Shown here one piece after another: positions 27,440 through 38,015 of a DNA stretch of 64,000 nt (position 1 is its first letter; each line of letters opens with the position of its first letter). A model generated the notes under the pieces. The model was not told the DNA's origin. It searched no databases and saw nothing but the letters and a program-made list of their open reading frames with translations. A program made the position numbers and the translations under genes. Source of the DNA: Cristatella mucedo (lineage: Eukaryota; Bryozoa; Phylactolaemata; Cristatellidae); assembly GCA_009760855.2 (NCBI GenBank), contig WPIO01000011.1, forward strand, positions 8,278,501 through 8,342,500, read 5' to 3'.

Positions 27440-28600
27440 CGAGAAGCTGCCGGGTAGCCACTCGAGCGCCCAAGTCCGTCAGCCGCAGATAAAGTGAATG
27501 CGCAGAATCGCTGTCTGTAGTCGATGCCGCACGATCGGCAATTGTGCAACAAGTGGCGGCCGAAGCCCTTTTTCCGGACGGCTATTGCCGGCGGCCGGCC
27601 ACAAAACTGCGGATCGATTGATACTAGAGCCGTTACGAGGCCGCGCCCCTCTTTGCAGACCGCATTTCCCACGACCCTGTGCGGCGGCGCCGCCGCCGAC
27701 TCCCCGTCGGGCTTCGCGTCGCGATGAGGAGTCGGCGTAACGTCACGCGCGCGCGTTCTCCGGCGTACTCGCCAGCTCGGTCTTCGTCGCTTTGCAGAGT
27801 TGCAGACGGACACGCGTCGCACCTCTCGGCAGCGCATCGAGCGCCGAGCGGCATACAGCCGAGCGGGCAGGCGGGCGGGCGGGCGGGCGGTCCGTCGGGC
27901 GGCGGCTCTGCTAGAACGTTCCGTTGTCAGCCTGTTTTTTTGGCGGGCCCCCGGCGCGAACCGGGCGCGACCCGTCGCGGAATGGCGGCTCGGCGCAAGC
28001 GACGATCCGCGAGTAAACGAGTGACGCAACGAAAGGAGTGCGTCGGGGGGCCGCCGCCGCCACGCTGTTTGCGCCCGCCGCGCTCACCGGTCGGCTAAGC
28101 GCTCGCAGCGCTGAAAGGAGCGGAAAGGAGCCGGCGGAAGGAGGTGAAGAGCGCTTCGCTCTCGCTGCGGACTCGCTGCAGACGAGCTCGCCGAGCACGC
28201 GGCGGCGGCCGAGCCGCTCCGGCGGCGGTGGTCGACGACGGGCGGCGAGCGCCGCCCGGGGCGGGCGAACGAAATGCGCCGCGCGGCTGATCGATCGCGA
28301 GGCTCGAGACCGGCAGACTGAGAGCGGCTGCATCTGTCGCGTGGGCGGCGGCGGCGCGAGGCCGCCCTCGCCGAGTGCGTCGCGAGTGCGAGAAGAGCGC
28401 TTAAGCCAATCGAAGGGCTCGGCGGACGCCGCGACGTGCGAGCGGAGCGCAGACGAGGCAGCGCAGACGGGAGACCGTCCTTCCCTCCGCGCTGGAACGA
28501 GAGCGTTTCTTCGACCTCGGTGTGTGAAGTAGCTGCGCCCTTTCTCCGCCGCCGCCGCCGCCAGTGCTACTGCGGCCTGGCTCGCCTCAAAAGCGTCGGG
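27440..28600. promoter_or_regulatory. CpG-rich block upstream of the gene at 29.5 kb
   Basis: Very GC- and CpG-rich DNA with no convincing exon. A run of GGGC units at about 27864-27890 could form a G-quadruplex. The composition is that of a CpG-island promoter, and the location fits the unidentified gene to the right. Many overlapping ORFs here reflect low stop-codon frequency. Confidence 0.4.
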
Positions 28601-28617
28601 GCCATCGAGCAGCTATG

Positions 28618-28782
28618 AAAATAAATAAATAATTCATTCGTATAGCGCCCTAAGAGAACTTGATCTCTATTCAGGCGCTTCGCATACGCCGCGGGGCTCG
28701 AGCCCGCGACCGCAACCAGACCGCGGTCGCGGGGGGGGGGAGGAGCGAGCGCATTAACCGCTCGGCAGAACCAGCGCACCTG
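28618..28782 (-). mobile_element. SINE-1 copy
   Basis: Minus-strand copy inside the CpG-rich block. It reads TATAGCGCCCTAAGAGAACT, CTATTCAGGCGCTTCGCATA, GGGGCTCGAGCCCGCGACCG (box B), and ends with AACCGCTCGGCAGAACCAGC. It has gained a 10-base G run between the boxes. Confidence 0.85.
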
Positions 28783-29508
28783 ACGCCGCTCTCTTCGGCG
28801 TCGCCATTTCTTCTTGAAGGCGACGGCGTACTGGCAGCAGTCGATTGCTCGCGGTTCCACGGCGAGTCGGCTTCGAGAGCCGGCAGCCACGCGTGCGCTA
28901 TTGTAGTTGGCCGAATTCGCGTGAATGCGAGCTCGGTCTCTCAAACAAATGCGACCGCTCATCGATAGCTCTCGCCATTGTGCGCCATTGAAGACGGCCC
29001 GTCCGGCTGCGCCACCGCGAACGCTAGCTGCACGAGCGACGACGCTCTAAATCCCAAACCGCGCCGGCACCTTCGCGTCTCGGACGGAGGAACCTCGCAC
29101 AGCCCCCGGACGGCGTCTCTGTCGCGTGGCCCGCCGCCGCCGCCGTCGACCCCGTCCCCTCCGCGATCTGCATCTCGTGCGCAGAGCGGCAAGATGTGGC
29201 GCGAACTGCCGAAGCTAGGCAGGCGAGAAATTGCGGCGTTTCCACGACGCTGGCTTCACTCGATTCTGCTCCGCCCGAATCGTGCCGGGCCGACACTCGT
29301 TGTCGTCAGCTGCCGCTCGCGCGGCGGCCTCAATCGATTGCTCAAACACCGCGCACGCCGCCCGACGCGCGAGCGCGGGGGCAGCTTTCGGCGGAGCCCG
29401 GAGCGTGCGAGTCGGATGCGCGGCGCGACGCCTACCCGCAGCGAGCGCGGCCGCCGCCGCCGCCACAGTCGCCGTCGCGTCAGCCGTCAGGAGGCGTCGA
29501 CGCCGTAG

Positions 29509-30501
29509 ATGAAGGACGACGAGCGGACGCCGGCGGCAGGGAACGCGATGCCGCCGGCCGCCGCTGGAGCCGCGTGCGCCGCGATCTGCGACGGCGACTT
29601 GAAAGCTCAAGTGGACTCGCTAGTCGAGGTGCTGCGCTGCGTCGCCGGCAGCGTGCACGACGTGCTGGACACGCTGCGTCGCTGCACGGCTCAGCTGCAC
29701 GCCGTCGCGGCGCGGCAAAAGCAGGCGCGCGACGGAGCGCGCTGCGGCGAAGCGTGCCGCGCCGCAGCGCGCTCCGTCGCCACTTGCGGCGCTTCGGACG
29801 CGCGCTCTCGGGAGGAGCGAGCGCCGCGCGGAGGCGCGCCGCCGCCGCCGCCGGCCGCTCTTCGACGGTGCGGCGACGCGCGGCGGTGCGCAGGAGCGGG
29901 AGGAGAAGGATGCGGCCTAGACGAAGCGCACGAACTCGACTGGGACGTCTGCGGACTCGAGCTGGGGCACGCGCTCGGCTCGCAGCCGATTGGTTCGCCG
30001 CTATCTACCGCGGACGACGCCCGCGACGCGACGACGGCCAAGGCAGTGGCTGCGGCGGCCGCCGCAGCGGAACAAGAAGAGGTCGGCGGCCGCCGGGCGG
30101 CGCCGCCGTCGCCGCTGCCTGGCGCTTCTGTCGCCGAGTCACCGAGCCGCCGCACGAACGACTACGAAGAGAACATGGAGTACGCGCTCGAGCGCAGCCT
30201 CTCGCGCGATTGCGACTGGGGACGCGGCGGTGGCGACCACGACGGCGACGACGACGCGGCAGTCGGCGACGGTTTGTTCGAGCCCACTCCGCTCTGGTCT
30301 TCGGTCGAGTGCGGCGGCCGCTCCCGCGGCGGTCGGTGGAGTCCGCTAGCGCCTCGGGACCTCGGCAGCGGCCGCTACTGCGGCGACAGTTTTGGCATAG
30401 ACTGCGAGGGTAGCGCCGACGACAATCGGACGGGTTACGACCCGAGCATTAACACGTGGCGGTCGTACGCGCTCACCTGCGCCGAGGAGGACCGGAACTA
30501 G
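29509..30501 (+). CDS. Hypothetical protein, unrecognised, GC-rich gene
   Basis: A 330-codon frame opening with ATG directly after an in-frame TAG. Residues about 30-74 (DLKAQVDSLVEVLRCVAGSV and on) form a likely amphipathic or coiled-coil helix. Then come Ala/Arg-rich linkers, an acidic stretch near residue 245, and a varied C-terminal part (NDYEENMEYALERSLSRDCD, YDPSINTWRSYALTC) with mixed composition unlike the Arg-rich overlapping frames, which argues for real coding. A possible last exon at 30776-30962 would replace the final residues if a phase-2 donor (30456, 30462 or 30465) is used. I do not recognise the family. The lack of a strong donor and of a known homologue keeps this uncertain. 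Confidence 0.45.
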   Translation: MKDDERTPAAGNAMPPAAAGAACAAICDGDLKAQVDSLVEVLRCVAGSVHDVLDTLRRCTAQLHAVAARQKQARDGARCGEACRAAARSVATCGASDARSREERAPRGGAPPPPPAALRRCGDARRCAGAGGEGCGLDEAHELDWDVCGLELGHALGSQPIGSPLSTADDARDATTAKAVAAAAAAAEQEEVGGRRAAPPSPLPGASVAESPSRRTNDYEENMEYALERSLSRDCDWGRGGGDHDGDDDAAVGDGLFEPTPLWSSVECGGRSRGGRWSPLAPRDLGSGRYCGDSFGIDCEGSADDNRTGYDPSINTWRSYALTCAEEDRN

Positions 30502-30775
30502 AAAGCGAGCGCGAGAGAGCGGCAGTCGGCGAGGGAGCGCAGAAGAGCGGCTAGCGAGGTGATGCAGACAGACAGACAGGAGGGAGAGAACGGACAGAAA
30601 TAGACATGGAGATAGAGGAGAGAGATAAGAAAGGAGACCAGAGAGAAAAAAGAGAGACAGGAATGAATTGAGCACGTGAGAGAGAGAGAGAGAGAAGAGA
30701 GAACGAACAGGTTGATAAATAAGAGCTGGCAGGTGTATTTCCTCGCAACGACCTCCTCCATTTTCTCGACGCTAG

Positions 30776-30962
30776 CGGGCGCGCGTCCGCTAGGTCGGAC
30801 GCGAGCTACTCGTCTGCGGCGGGCGACGACCGCTACTCATACGAGCCCAGCGACCTCGCCGACGTTGCTCTGCAGCGCTCGGCGGCGCCCTCCAGCTCTC
30901 GGCTGCTGCGGCGGCGGCTGCTGCTATACGGCGGCGCGGTCGCCATAATGTTGGCGGCGTAG
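30776..30962 (+). CDS. Possible terminal exon of the same gene, hydrophobic C-terminus
   Basis: After a pyrimidine-rich tract and CTAG, a phase-2 frame encodes SDASYSSAAGDDRYSYEPSD, then a segment ending LLRRRLLLYGGAVAIMLAA and TAG. A basic stretch before a short hydrophobic tail would fit a tail-anchored membrane protein. It is supported by composition and one acceptor only; the donor is not settled. Confidence 0.35.
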
Positions 30963-30999
30963 AGGCGAGCTTGCGGATCGCTGCAACCTGATTGGGCCA

Positions 31000-32019
31000 G
31001 AGCGGCTTCTAGGTAGGCCGCCGCCGGCAGACGATGGGCCGCCGCCGACGTTGCCGCTGCTATCGCCGCTGTGTGCGGAAGCCAGCGCTGCCAGCTCTGC
31101 ACATGCATCCGCGCGTCCTTCATCTACAACTTAATTACCGACCGCAAATTTCGCGGTGCTGAGCGAATGGGGCGAAGGCCCCCGCCCCGCCCCGCCCCGC
31201 GCCGCGCGGGGTCCTCGTCTTCCCCGCTGGGCTGGGCGCCTGGCGGCGCGTGGCGAAAGCGACGCCGCGAGGAGCGGCCGGCAACTTGTGACTTTCCGCG
31301 GGCGTTCGCGGAGTCGGCGGCGCGGTTTTGAGCATTCAATTAAATTAGCTCAGAACACTAAGCAGGCTTTCGGCGAGTCAATCGAGCACAGTCCAGTAAG
31401 CCTGGCGTGCAGGCAGATGCCGCCGCCTCCCTGCTTTGAGGTTCTCGTCGCGCCGAGGCGAAGCTTCGCGGCGCCATTTGGGCAGCCACCGGCCCGAGCG
31501 CTTCGTCCCCTCGCTGCTGGCAGGCTGCGCACTTCCGTCGGCGCGCGCCAGCGGTAGAGGTTCAGAGGGCAATGTGGCTAGCGACGTTACGCAAGCGACT
31601 GCGCCGATGCCAATAGGTTTATCGCGGTGCGCTAGGGTTGACGGTTTAGGGTTTTCGCGCCAAACGAGGCGACGACGCGAACCTTCTTTGACTCCAACTG
31701 GCAGCTGCCGAAACGACGCCGGTCAGCGGCGACATTAAAAACAGTGGCTGTAAAAGGCTTAGCGTAGTTTAAAATCTTCACTCTAATTTTTCCAATTCGC
31801 CGTTTTCGAGTTGTGATGGGTGCGAAATTAAGACGACTGAACGAATACATACAAAAGTCTCGCACTCGATTGCGGCAGGATAAGCCCATGGGAAGCAAGA
31901 TGTCCTCCCGTTTCTGCCGAGTCGGCGTCGCCCGAACAGACCCACGGCAGGTGAAGGCGTCCAATTCTGGGTCTCCTGCGCTGATGGTAAGCAACGCATT
32001 CAGGCGGTCTACGCGTTAT
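31000..32019. other. Intergenic; CpG-rich then AT-richer
   Basis: 31000-31560 continues the CpG-rich block, with a C-rich tandem CCCCG tract at 31179-31200. From 31560 on the composition drops. No coding exon recognised in any of the short ORFs. Confidence 0.4.
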
Positions 32020-32188
32020 TGGGTCGTCACAGACCAGGAGTTAAGGTGCTCGCTTTTCGCGATCGAGGTTGTGGGTTCGAATCCTGCCGTTGGGTGATTC
32101 TTTATTGCCAACTGCAAGCGATGTCGATAGCCGAAAAGGCACTTCTGCCGTCGTGCGAATGAGCCTGTTAAATCAGCCATTATTTTTT
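32020..32188 (+). mobile_element. SINE-2 copy
   Basis: Box A-like CAGGAGTTAAGGTGCTCGC, box B GGGTTCGAATCC, body TTCTTTATTGCCAACTGCAA, GATAGCCGAAAAGGCACTTC, and end GAGCCTGTTAAATCAGC followed by a T run. Same family as 26944-27112. Confidence 0.75.
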
Positions 32189-32821
32189 TTACTAAAAGAT
32201 AAGGTGCTCTTAAACCAGACTTCGCTTCGCATTCCCTTTCGCGGTTCGCGCTACTCGACGACCGAGAGAGCGGCTCCATTGCCATTGCCCGGGGCGCTAA
32301 AGTGGCGCAGGACGCCCTAGTCTGCGCGTCAGCTGGAGGCGAAAACTCTCTTTTCCAGATGTACGTCTGTGCCTCAGGCTAGCGACTTAGTTCTCACGAG
32401 GGCGCAACGTTTAATGACCCCTCGTGACTTTTTGGGCGCAATAGATGATAGCTCACTTCGCGAGAGAACTCGCCGCTGCAGCTTCTCCCGCCTCCGTGGC
32501 AGGAGAAGCGGGGTGGCGTGGGGGAAAAGGGGCGGGGATCACGACACGATCCGCTGCCATTCAACTGCCGCGATAAAAACAAAAAGCTGCGCCAAGCTTA
32601 TTTTTTGCCAAGACCCCTGTTAGGTCTGCTGTACCGCGACGGCGGACCACTCCGGCGGAAGCCGCTGAGGCAAGAACAGCGGACCCACTTGCAGCGGCTG
32701 CTTCCAAGCCAGAGTGCTGGCCGTGCGGCCCGGTTCCCGGTTTCCTTAATAAACGGCATCTGCCCGAACCATCTTGATCTGTGCGCGAGTGCCCGCACAA
32801 ACGTAGCAGTGGCGACGAAGA

Positions 32822-32977
32822 ATGGATTCGAAAAACGCGTTACATGGAATACGACTCGATCTGGTAAGAGAGCTACGCCAGCGTCCGGGAAGCAGACTAC
32901 GTTTCAATCGCTGCGAGGATGTGCCGCGAGAGACATATTTCAGAGGAGACCCGACGAAAGGCAATGCTTTTATGTAA
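32822..32977 (+). pseudogene. Gag-like N-terminal fragment
   Basis: ATG 12 bases after the PBS-like site opens a 51-codon frame with a gag-like charged composition (MDSKNALHGIRLDLVRELRQ at the start). It runs into the LINE-B tail at about 32972 and stops at TAA. The placement, rather than similarity to a named gag, is the evidence. Confidence 0.45.
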
Positions 32978-33940
32978 TGAAATGTATCTCCATCTGTAAC
33001 TCCACAAAGTCATAAAGACCATGTGGGTGTTACGCAGGAGAGTTTTGTATAGCGCACTCACAGCCTAAGCGACTTTCGGTACGCATTCGGTAGCCAACAG
33101 ACTTCGTCTCACACAACAAAGAGAAAGTGGGAAGCATAGCAGAGTTAGGAGAGCAGTTGAGGTAGTGAGTAGCATAGAAGTAGCAGCTCAGGACCGCTGA
33201 AAAAGATGTGCCATAGTCGGCAGTTGGAGAGTAGATGTCGCTGCGTAAGAATTGTGGAAGCGAGTTCCACAGTCTAGGACCTGCAGAGCTAAAGCTTCTG
33301 TCGCCAACTGTCTTTAAGCGGAGGAATGGGACAGCTAATTTATTGTCCACACAGGACCTGAGGGCGCGAACAGGCTGAAACTGATGCAGCAGTTCAGCTA
33401 GGTACGAAGGAGCCAAGCCGTGGCGGGCCTTGTGGGTCAGCGTAAGAACTTTGCTCTGTATCCTTTGCTCAACCGGCAACCATCCTAGCTCTTTCAGCAA
33501 TGGAGACACGTGCTCAAACCGCTGGGACTTGAATACCAGCCTTGCAGCCATATTCATAATCCGCTGTAGTGGCATAATAGCTTTCTTTGGCAGCCCAGCC
33601 AAAAGAGAATTACAATAATCAAGCCGAGATAGAACTAAAGAGCTAGTTAAATTTTTTACAGGCCACTGTGGGAGACAGCTCCTAATCTTGGATAGGGATA
33701 GGATGTGATGGCTAGCTGTAGAGGCAGTCTTCTGAATGAAGCTTTTGAAATCGAGGCACCTGTCGGACACGGCACCTAGATTACGAGCACGTGGTGAAGG
33801 TCGCACAATAGCGTCACCTATTAGAACAGCAAAGCCTTTTAATCCAGCCACACGTTTAGGGTGTCCTATGAGCAGCAGTTCGGTTTTATCGTCATTTAAT
33901 TTGAGTATCCTTCCGGCTAAGCTGTATTCCAAGCTCAAGG
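32972..33940 (-). mobile_element. LINE-B fragment, longest copy (about 300 codons)
   Basis: Minus strand. Open from the RT region downstream of the active site (LNDDKTELLLIGHPKRV) through RLDYCNSLLAGLPKK, LKELGWLPVEQRIQSKVL and VGDRSFSSAGPRLWNSLPQF, to the C-terminal CECAIQNSPA and stop. It then has the 3' end GTAACACCCACATGGTCTTT and a TACATTACA-type repeat. The segment order and the DYCNSLL and WLPV motifs are those of L2/CR1-superfamily LINEs. The palm with the catalytic YADD is missing. It is inserted in the LTR element's interior. Confidence 0.88.
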
Positions 33941-35018
33941 TGGAGAGAGCTCCGCGCAAACCGGCGCCAGCAGGCGGAGCTCTCCAGCTACAGGACCTCG
34001 TTGCACTGCACTTGTCCTCCTCCTTCCTCTGCGCCTGACGAGTGCTGCATATGCGGCGGAGATTCCTGCTCAGGCCGCATCTGTACTAGCTTCGATACTA
34101 ACTCGAGTAATGAGACACGTTTGTTGCTGTCTACATTTTCCGGGCCACAAGTGCCTGCCGCAACGATTCCAGAGCGGCAGCTGGTGGCAGCGACGGTGGA
34201 CGAGCAGCAGCCTGCGGCGGCGGCCTTTGAAGTGACGATCGCCGAGTCGGCGGCTCTCGGGGAGGCAGCGGATGTTGGCCACGAAGTGCTATTTGTCCAC
34301 GAAACGGCGATCCGCGAGGAGGCGAACAATATGGCACCGACCCACGATGCGGCGGCCCTGAAGATGCCGGTCCGCGAAACTGCTCGCTGCCAGACGACAA
34401 CGGAGGTCCGCGAGAGGACAGCAGTGTGGTGGAGGTCACCGAGGAGGTCACCGAGACGGCGCCGGTGACGCGCAAAGAGACGACAGCGACTACGGCCAGC
34501 GCTTCGACGATGACAAGCGCTGAGACGCCGCCAGGTGGTACGACTGACAGAGCTGTGACTCCGGTCGGGGCTGCAGCACCGGTCAACGCGGCCGCTCCGG
34601 CGCTGCGCTGCTACGTCGGTCTTCGCTGCGTACTACGATGCCGGTCGGCGCTGTGATTACGACGGGCTATGTAAAAGCAGCCACCAAGGCGACGGAGACT
34701 GCCGAAACCCGTGCGGCAGAGGAAGGAGGCAGGCACCTAATCATTGGTTGTGGGAAAAGGGCGCTGGCTGTGCCCCAGCGGTGGCTTAAAGCTGGTGGCC
34801 TAAGCATCAAGCTGGTCACCAAAGGCCGTGGTTTGGTGTGCCTCCTACGATCAGGTGTCACGTAGCCTCTAGGCCAGTGGGGACATTTTTTGTACCGGAC
34901 ACTTACAAATTCGTGCTTTTTTGTGGTTTTCTCTAACTTGCGATTGCATGCTCTATTGAGCTTCTCGCTTGTTTGGCTATACTTTCAGAAGCCAACCGAT
35001 ACTCAGTCGGCTTCTCGT
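33941..35018 (+). other. Unassigned interior of the LTR element
   Basis: Lies between the LINE-B insertion and the polypurine tract. It contains open stretches on the plus strand (34001-34468, 34426-34656, 34638-34865), Ala/Thr/Glu-rich, with one Cys-rich patch (DECCICGGDSCSG) that does not fit the CCHC knuckle spacing. It may be remnant gag or an unrelated cargo. I cannot identify it. Confidence 0.35.
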
Positions 35019-35161
35019 AGGAAGAGAGGATGTTCAGTCTGCTGCACCGCGAGAGTGGACCACTCCAGCGGAAGCCGCTGAGGCAAGAACAGCGGACCCA
35101 CTTGCAGCAGCTGCTTCCAAGCCAGCGTGCTGGCCGTGCTGCCCGATTCCGGTTTCCTCAA

Positions 35162-35428
35162 TGTAATGTAATGTATCTCCGTCTGTAACTCCACAAAGTC
35201 ATAAAGACCATGTGGGTGTTACGCAGGAGAGTTTTGTATAGCGCACTCACAGCCTAAGCGGCTTTCGGTACGCATTCGGTAGCCAGCAGACTTCGTCTCA
35301 CGAAACAAAGAGAAAGTGGGAAGCATAACAGAGTCAGGAGAGCAGTTGAGGTTGTGAGTAGCATGGAAGTAGCAGCCCAGGACCGCTGAAAAGGATGAGC
35401 CATAGTCGGCAGTTGGAGAGTAGTTGTC
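35162..35428 (-). mobile_element. LINE-B 3' fragment nested in the right LTR
   Basis: The right LTR reads ...GGTTTCCTC, then AATGTAATGTAATGTATCTC (LINE-B tail), and after the fragment resumes at TTAATAAACGGCATCTG. The left LTR has the uninterrupted GGTTTCCTTAATAAACGG, giving an exact empty site. The coding end is present on the minus strand (FSAVLGCYFHATHNLNCSPD). Confidence 0.88.
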
Positions 35429-35497
35429 GTTAATAAACGGCATCTGCCTGAGCCGTCTTGATCTGTGCGCGACTGCCCGCACAAACTTAACAACTCC

Positions 35498-36295
35498 GTA
35501 TTAAAAGTCACCGGCATCTAGCCAGTGACTTTTATTCATAGATGGGCGGCGCGAACGGGCGGCACCGCGAGTCGCCTGCCCGTTGATATGGGCTGAAGAG
35601 CAACCGGTTCGCGCCGGTAGCCGCCTCTCCAGATTTTCACCCTTTTTTTAGTCTGATGTTGATTGTCAGCTGTGGGTCGTGCGGTCGCCGGCCGCACGGC
35701 TACCGTACTCTGTACGTACGTGCATACATCGCATCAGACGTGTACTCGTACAGCAGGTGAATTGCAATGACTTAGTTTCACTAACGTTTGCGTCTTCTCT
35801 TTCCAACATGCAAGTTTTCTCACTCGCTCTACCAACTCCGCCTAGTGGCCATTCATTCACGCGACCTTCATTCGTCTGCGAGCGACTGAAAGGCAGCCGC
35901 TCGCTCGTACGCGCCCCGACGACGGCTCCTCCGCGACTGACGAGCGCCAGCGCCCCCTGGCGGCTCTTCGACTGATGAGGCGGCGGCGTCGTCGACGCGT
36001 TCGCTTGCATTCGGCGCGCTGCCTCTCCGCCCCCGCCTCATTCCCCAGCGCGGCGCCACGCTCTCAGCGGATTCCCCATCGGGTCAAACGATTTTTCGCA
36101 GCGGCCCGCCCATCTCACTTACTCGGGATTAGAGCATCGATCGCTCCGAATGAGGCTTATCCTATCAGACGTAGCCTTGCCGACCACTCCGCACGGAGCC
36201 AGCGCACGGGGGGGGGGCTGACGCCCCGTGCGCCCCCGCGGATGAGCGGAGGGCTCAGGCGCCGTAGCCGCGTCCGCCCTCACTCGAGCGCCCTC
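35498..36295. other. Intergenic, no gene recognised
   Basis: GC-rich in its right half, with a G run near 36210. Short ORFs on both strands lack domains. Confidence 0.45.
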
Positions 36296-37811
36296 TGGCA
36301 GCCAAATTGATGAACTGCGGCGGCACGTTGTGGAATCTTGCTAGTAAGTTCCAGTCTGGCTTTAGAGCTAATCCCTCCACAGAGTCAGCATTGCTAAGGG
36401 TATACAACGACCTACTTAGGAATGCAGACATGGGTAGAGTGTCTCTGCTTGTTTTGCTTGATCTTTCGGCAGCTTTTGACACCATCGATCACAAAGTTCT
36501 TCTAGAGCGCCTCTCATCTCGCCTGGGCATCACTGGCACTGCTCTGCAGTGGTTCAGGTCCTATCTCAGTGGGAGACTCCAGAGTATTGACGTGAATGGA
36601 CAAAGATCATCTGAAGTACCTCTGAAATATGGAGTACCTCAGGGCTCGGTGCTAGGTCCGGTTCTGTTCACGGTTTATACTCTGCCTCTTGCTGATGTGA
36701 TTGCCAAGCACAATCTAGGCTTTCACTTCTATGCGGATGACACTCAGTTGTACTTTGCCTTTGATCCCTTACAGCCTTCGAGCACACTCAAATTCTCTCA
36801 ACTCACTAGCTGCATCCATTGATGACATCCGCACATGGATGACAGCAAATTTTCTAAAACTTAACGATGATAAAACTAACTTACTAGTTATGGGCAAACC
36901 CAGTGTGATTCAGAGATTGGAAAGGCTGTCTCTCAAAATTGGCTCTGCCAGCATATCTCCCGTCGAATCAGCTCGAAATCTAGGTGTCATATTCTAAAGC
37001 GACCTCTCGTTAGACGACCATATCAGCATCCACAGTCAAATCCGCCTATTTTCAGCTTCATAACATAGCTAAAATTCGGGCTTGTTTAGATAAGGATACC
37101 ACATCTAAGTTGGTCCATGCATTCGTGACATCCCATCTCGACTTCTGTAACTCACTACTTACTGGCCTACCAGCATGTGCGATCAGGCGATTGCAGCTGG
37201 TGCAAAACTCGGCAGCTAGACTTGTCTGTCGTGAGCGTCGCAGTTGCCACATTACTCCACTTCTCGCCGACCTGCACTGGCTACCAGTCAAGCAACGGAT
37301 TGACTTCAAGGTTTTGTCGCTCACTTTTAGGTCCCTTCATTCTATGGCTCCAGCCGATCTCTCAGATATACTACCCCATCAGGCCAAGCATCGTACCACC
37401 CGCTTTTCGGAATCCAGCAGTCTAGAAATACCTCGTACAAACCTCAAATCCTTTGGAGACCGTGCATTTTGTTCGTATGCTCCCACAGCCTGGAACTCTC
37501 TCCCGACCTGCGTCAGAACATCCCCTGACCTGACCACATTTAAAAAGAACTTAAAAACACACCTATTTAGGACAGCATTTAGTGGGTCCCTGTGATTCGT
37601 CCTTCGTGTGCTTATGCGTGCTGACACTGTGCATGCTGCCACTAACCACATTTGCATGCTGACCCTGTGCATGTCACCCCTAACCATATTATTCATTTCG
37701 TTTATCTTTTTCAAGCATGATTTTACTTACCATTCAATTGCATTTCCCTTTGCAGCAAATGTAAAGTGCCTAGAGAGAGATTAAGTTCTCTGAGGGCGCT
37801 TTATCAAGTGA

Positions 37812-37830
<19 letters not shown>
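36296..37830 (+). mobile_element. LINE-A (L2-type) fragment with RT palm, best copy
   Basis: 5'-truncated L2-type LINE of 1.5 kb. The frame at 36307-36822 carries RT blocks: SGFRANPSTESALL, LLVLLDLSAAFDTIDHKVLL, GVPQGSVLGPVLF and the catalytic FHFYADDTQLY. A frameshift near 36785 and a TAA near 36996 break it. The C-terminal part is open again at 37110-37595 (LDFCNSLLTGLPACAIRRLQ, LADLHWLPVKQRIDFKVLSL, FGDRAFCSYAPTAWNSLP). The 3' UTR ends GAGATTAAGTTCTCTGAGGG, CGCTTTATCAAGTGAATTAT and a TTA repeat. RT residues are intact but the ORF is dead. Confidence 0.92.
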
Positions 37831-37844
<14 letters not shown>

Positions 37845-37849
37845 CTAAA

Positions 37850-38015
37850 TTGGCAACCTGAACCTGTGCATGTCACCCCTAACCATGTTAGTCTTTTTGT
37901 TTTTATTGAGCATGCTACAACTAACCATTCGATCATGCTTCCTTTGCAGTAAATGCAAAGTGCTTAGAAAGAGATTGAGTTCTCTGAGGGCGCTTTATTA
38001 AGTGCGTTGTTATTC
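37850..38015 (+). mobile_element. Second LINE-A 3' tail in tandem
   Basis: Immediately after the ATT repeat of the previous copy, another LINE-A 3' UTR follows (CATGTCACCCCTAACCATGT, GAGCATGCTACAACTAACC, GAGATTGAGTTCTCTGAGGG). LINE-A tails also occur in tandem at 2948-3187. Confidence 0.8.

Larger units (their letters stand above)
32618..35492 (+). mobile_element. Decayed LTR retrotransposon with both LTRs, PBS and PPT
   Basis: Left LTR 32618-32808 (191 bases, TGTTAGGTCTGCTG...CGTAGCA). Right LTR 35031-35492 (TGTTCAGTCTGCTG...CTTAACA), interrupted by a LINE-B fragment. Both LTRs carry AATAAA. After the left LTR, TGGCGACGAAG at 32810-32820 is PBS-like (TGGCG start). Before the right LTR, AGGAAGAGAGGA at 35019-35030 is a polypurine tract. 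Flanks ACCCC (32613-32617) and ACTCC (35493-35497) look like a mutated 5-base target duplication. The interior holds a 52-codon gag-like start, a LINE-B insertion and about 1 kb that I cannot assign. No protease, RT or integrase is seen. Ty3/gypsy-like by PBS/PPT layout; non-autonomous now. Confidence 0.8.

Noticed and set aside
29196-30413. 405-residue plus-strand ORF, Arg-rich
   Set aside because: Overlaps the better frame at 29509-30501 in another phase. Its extreme Arg/Ala composition is what GC-rich coding DNA gives when read out of frame.
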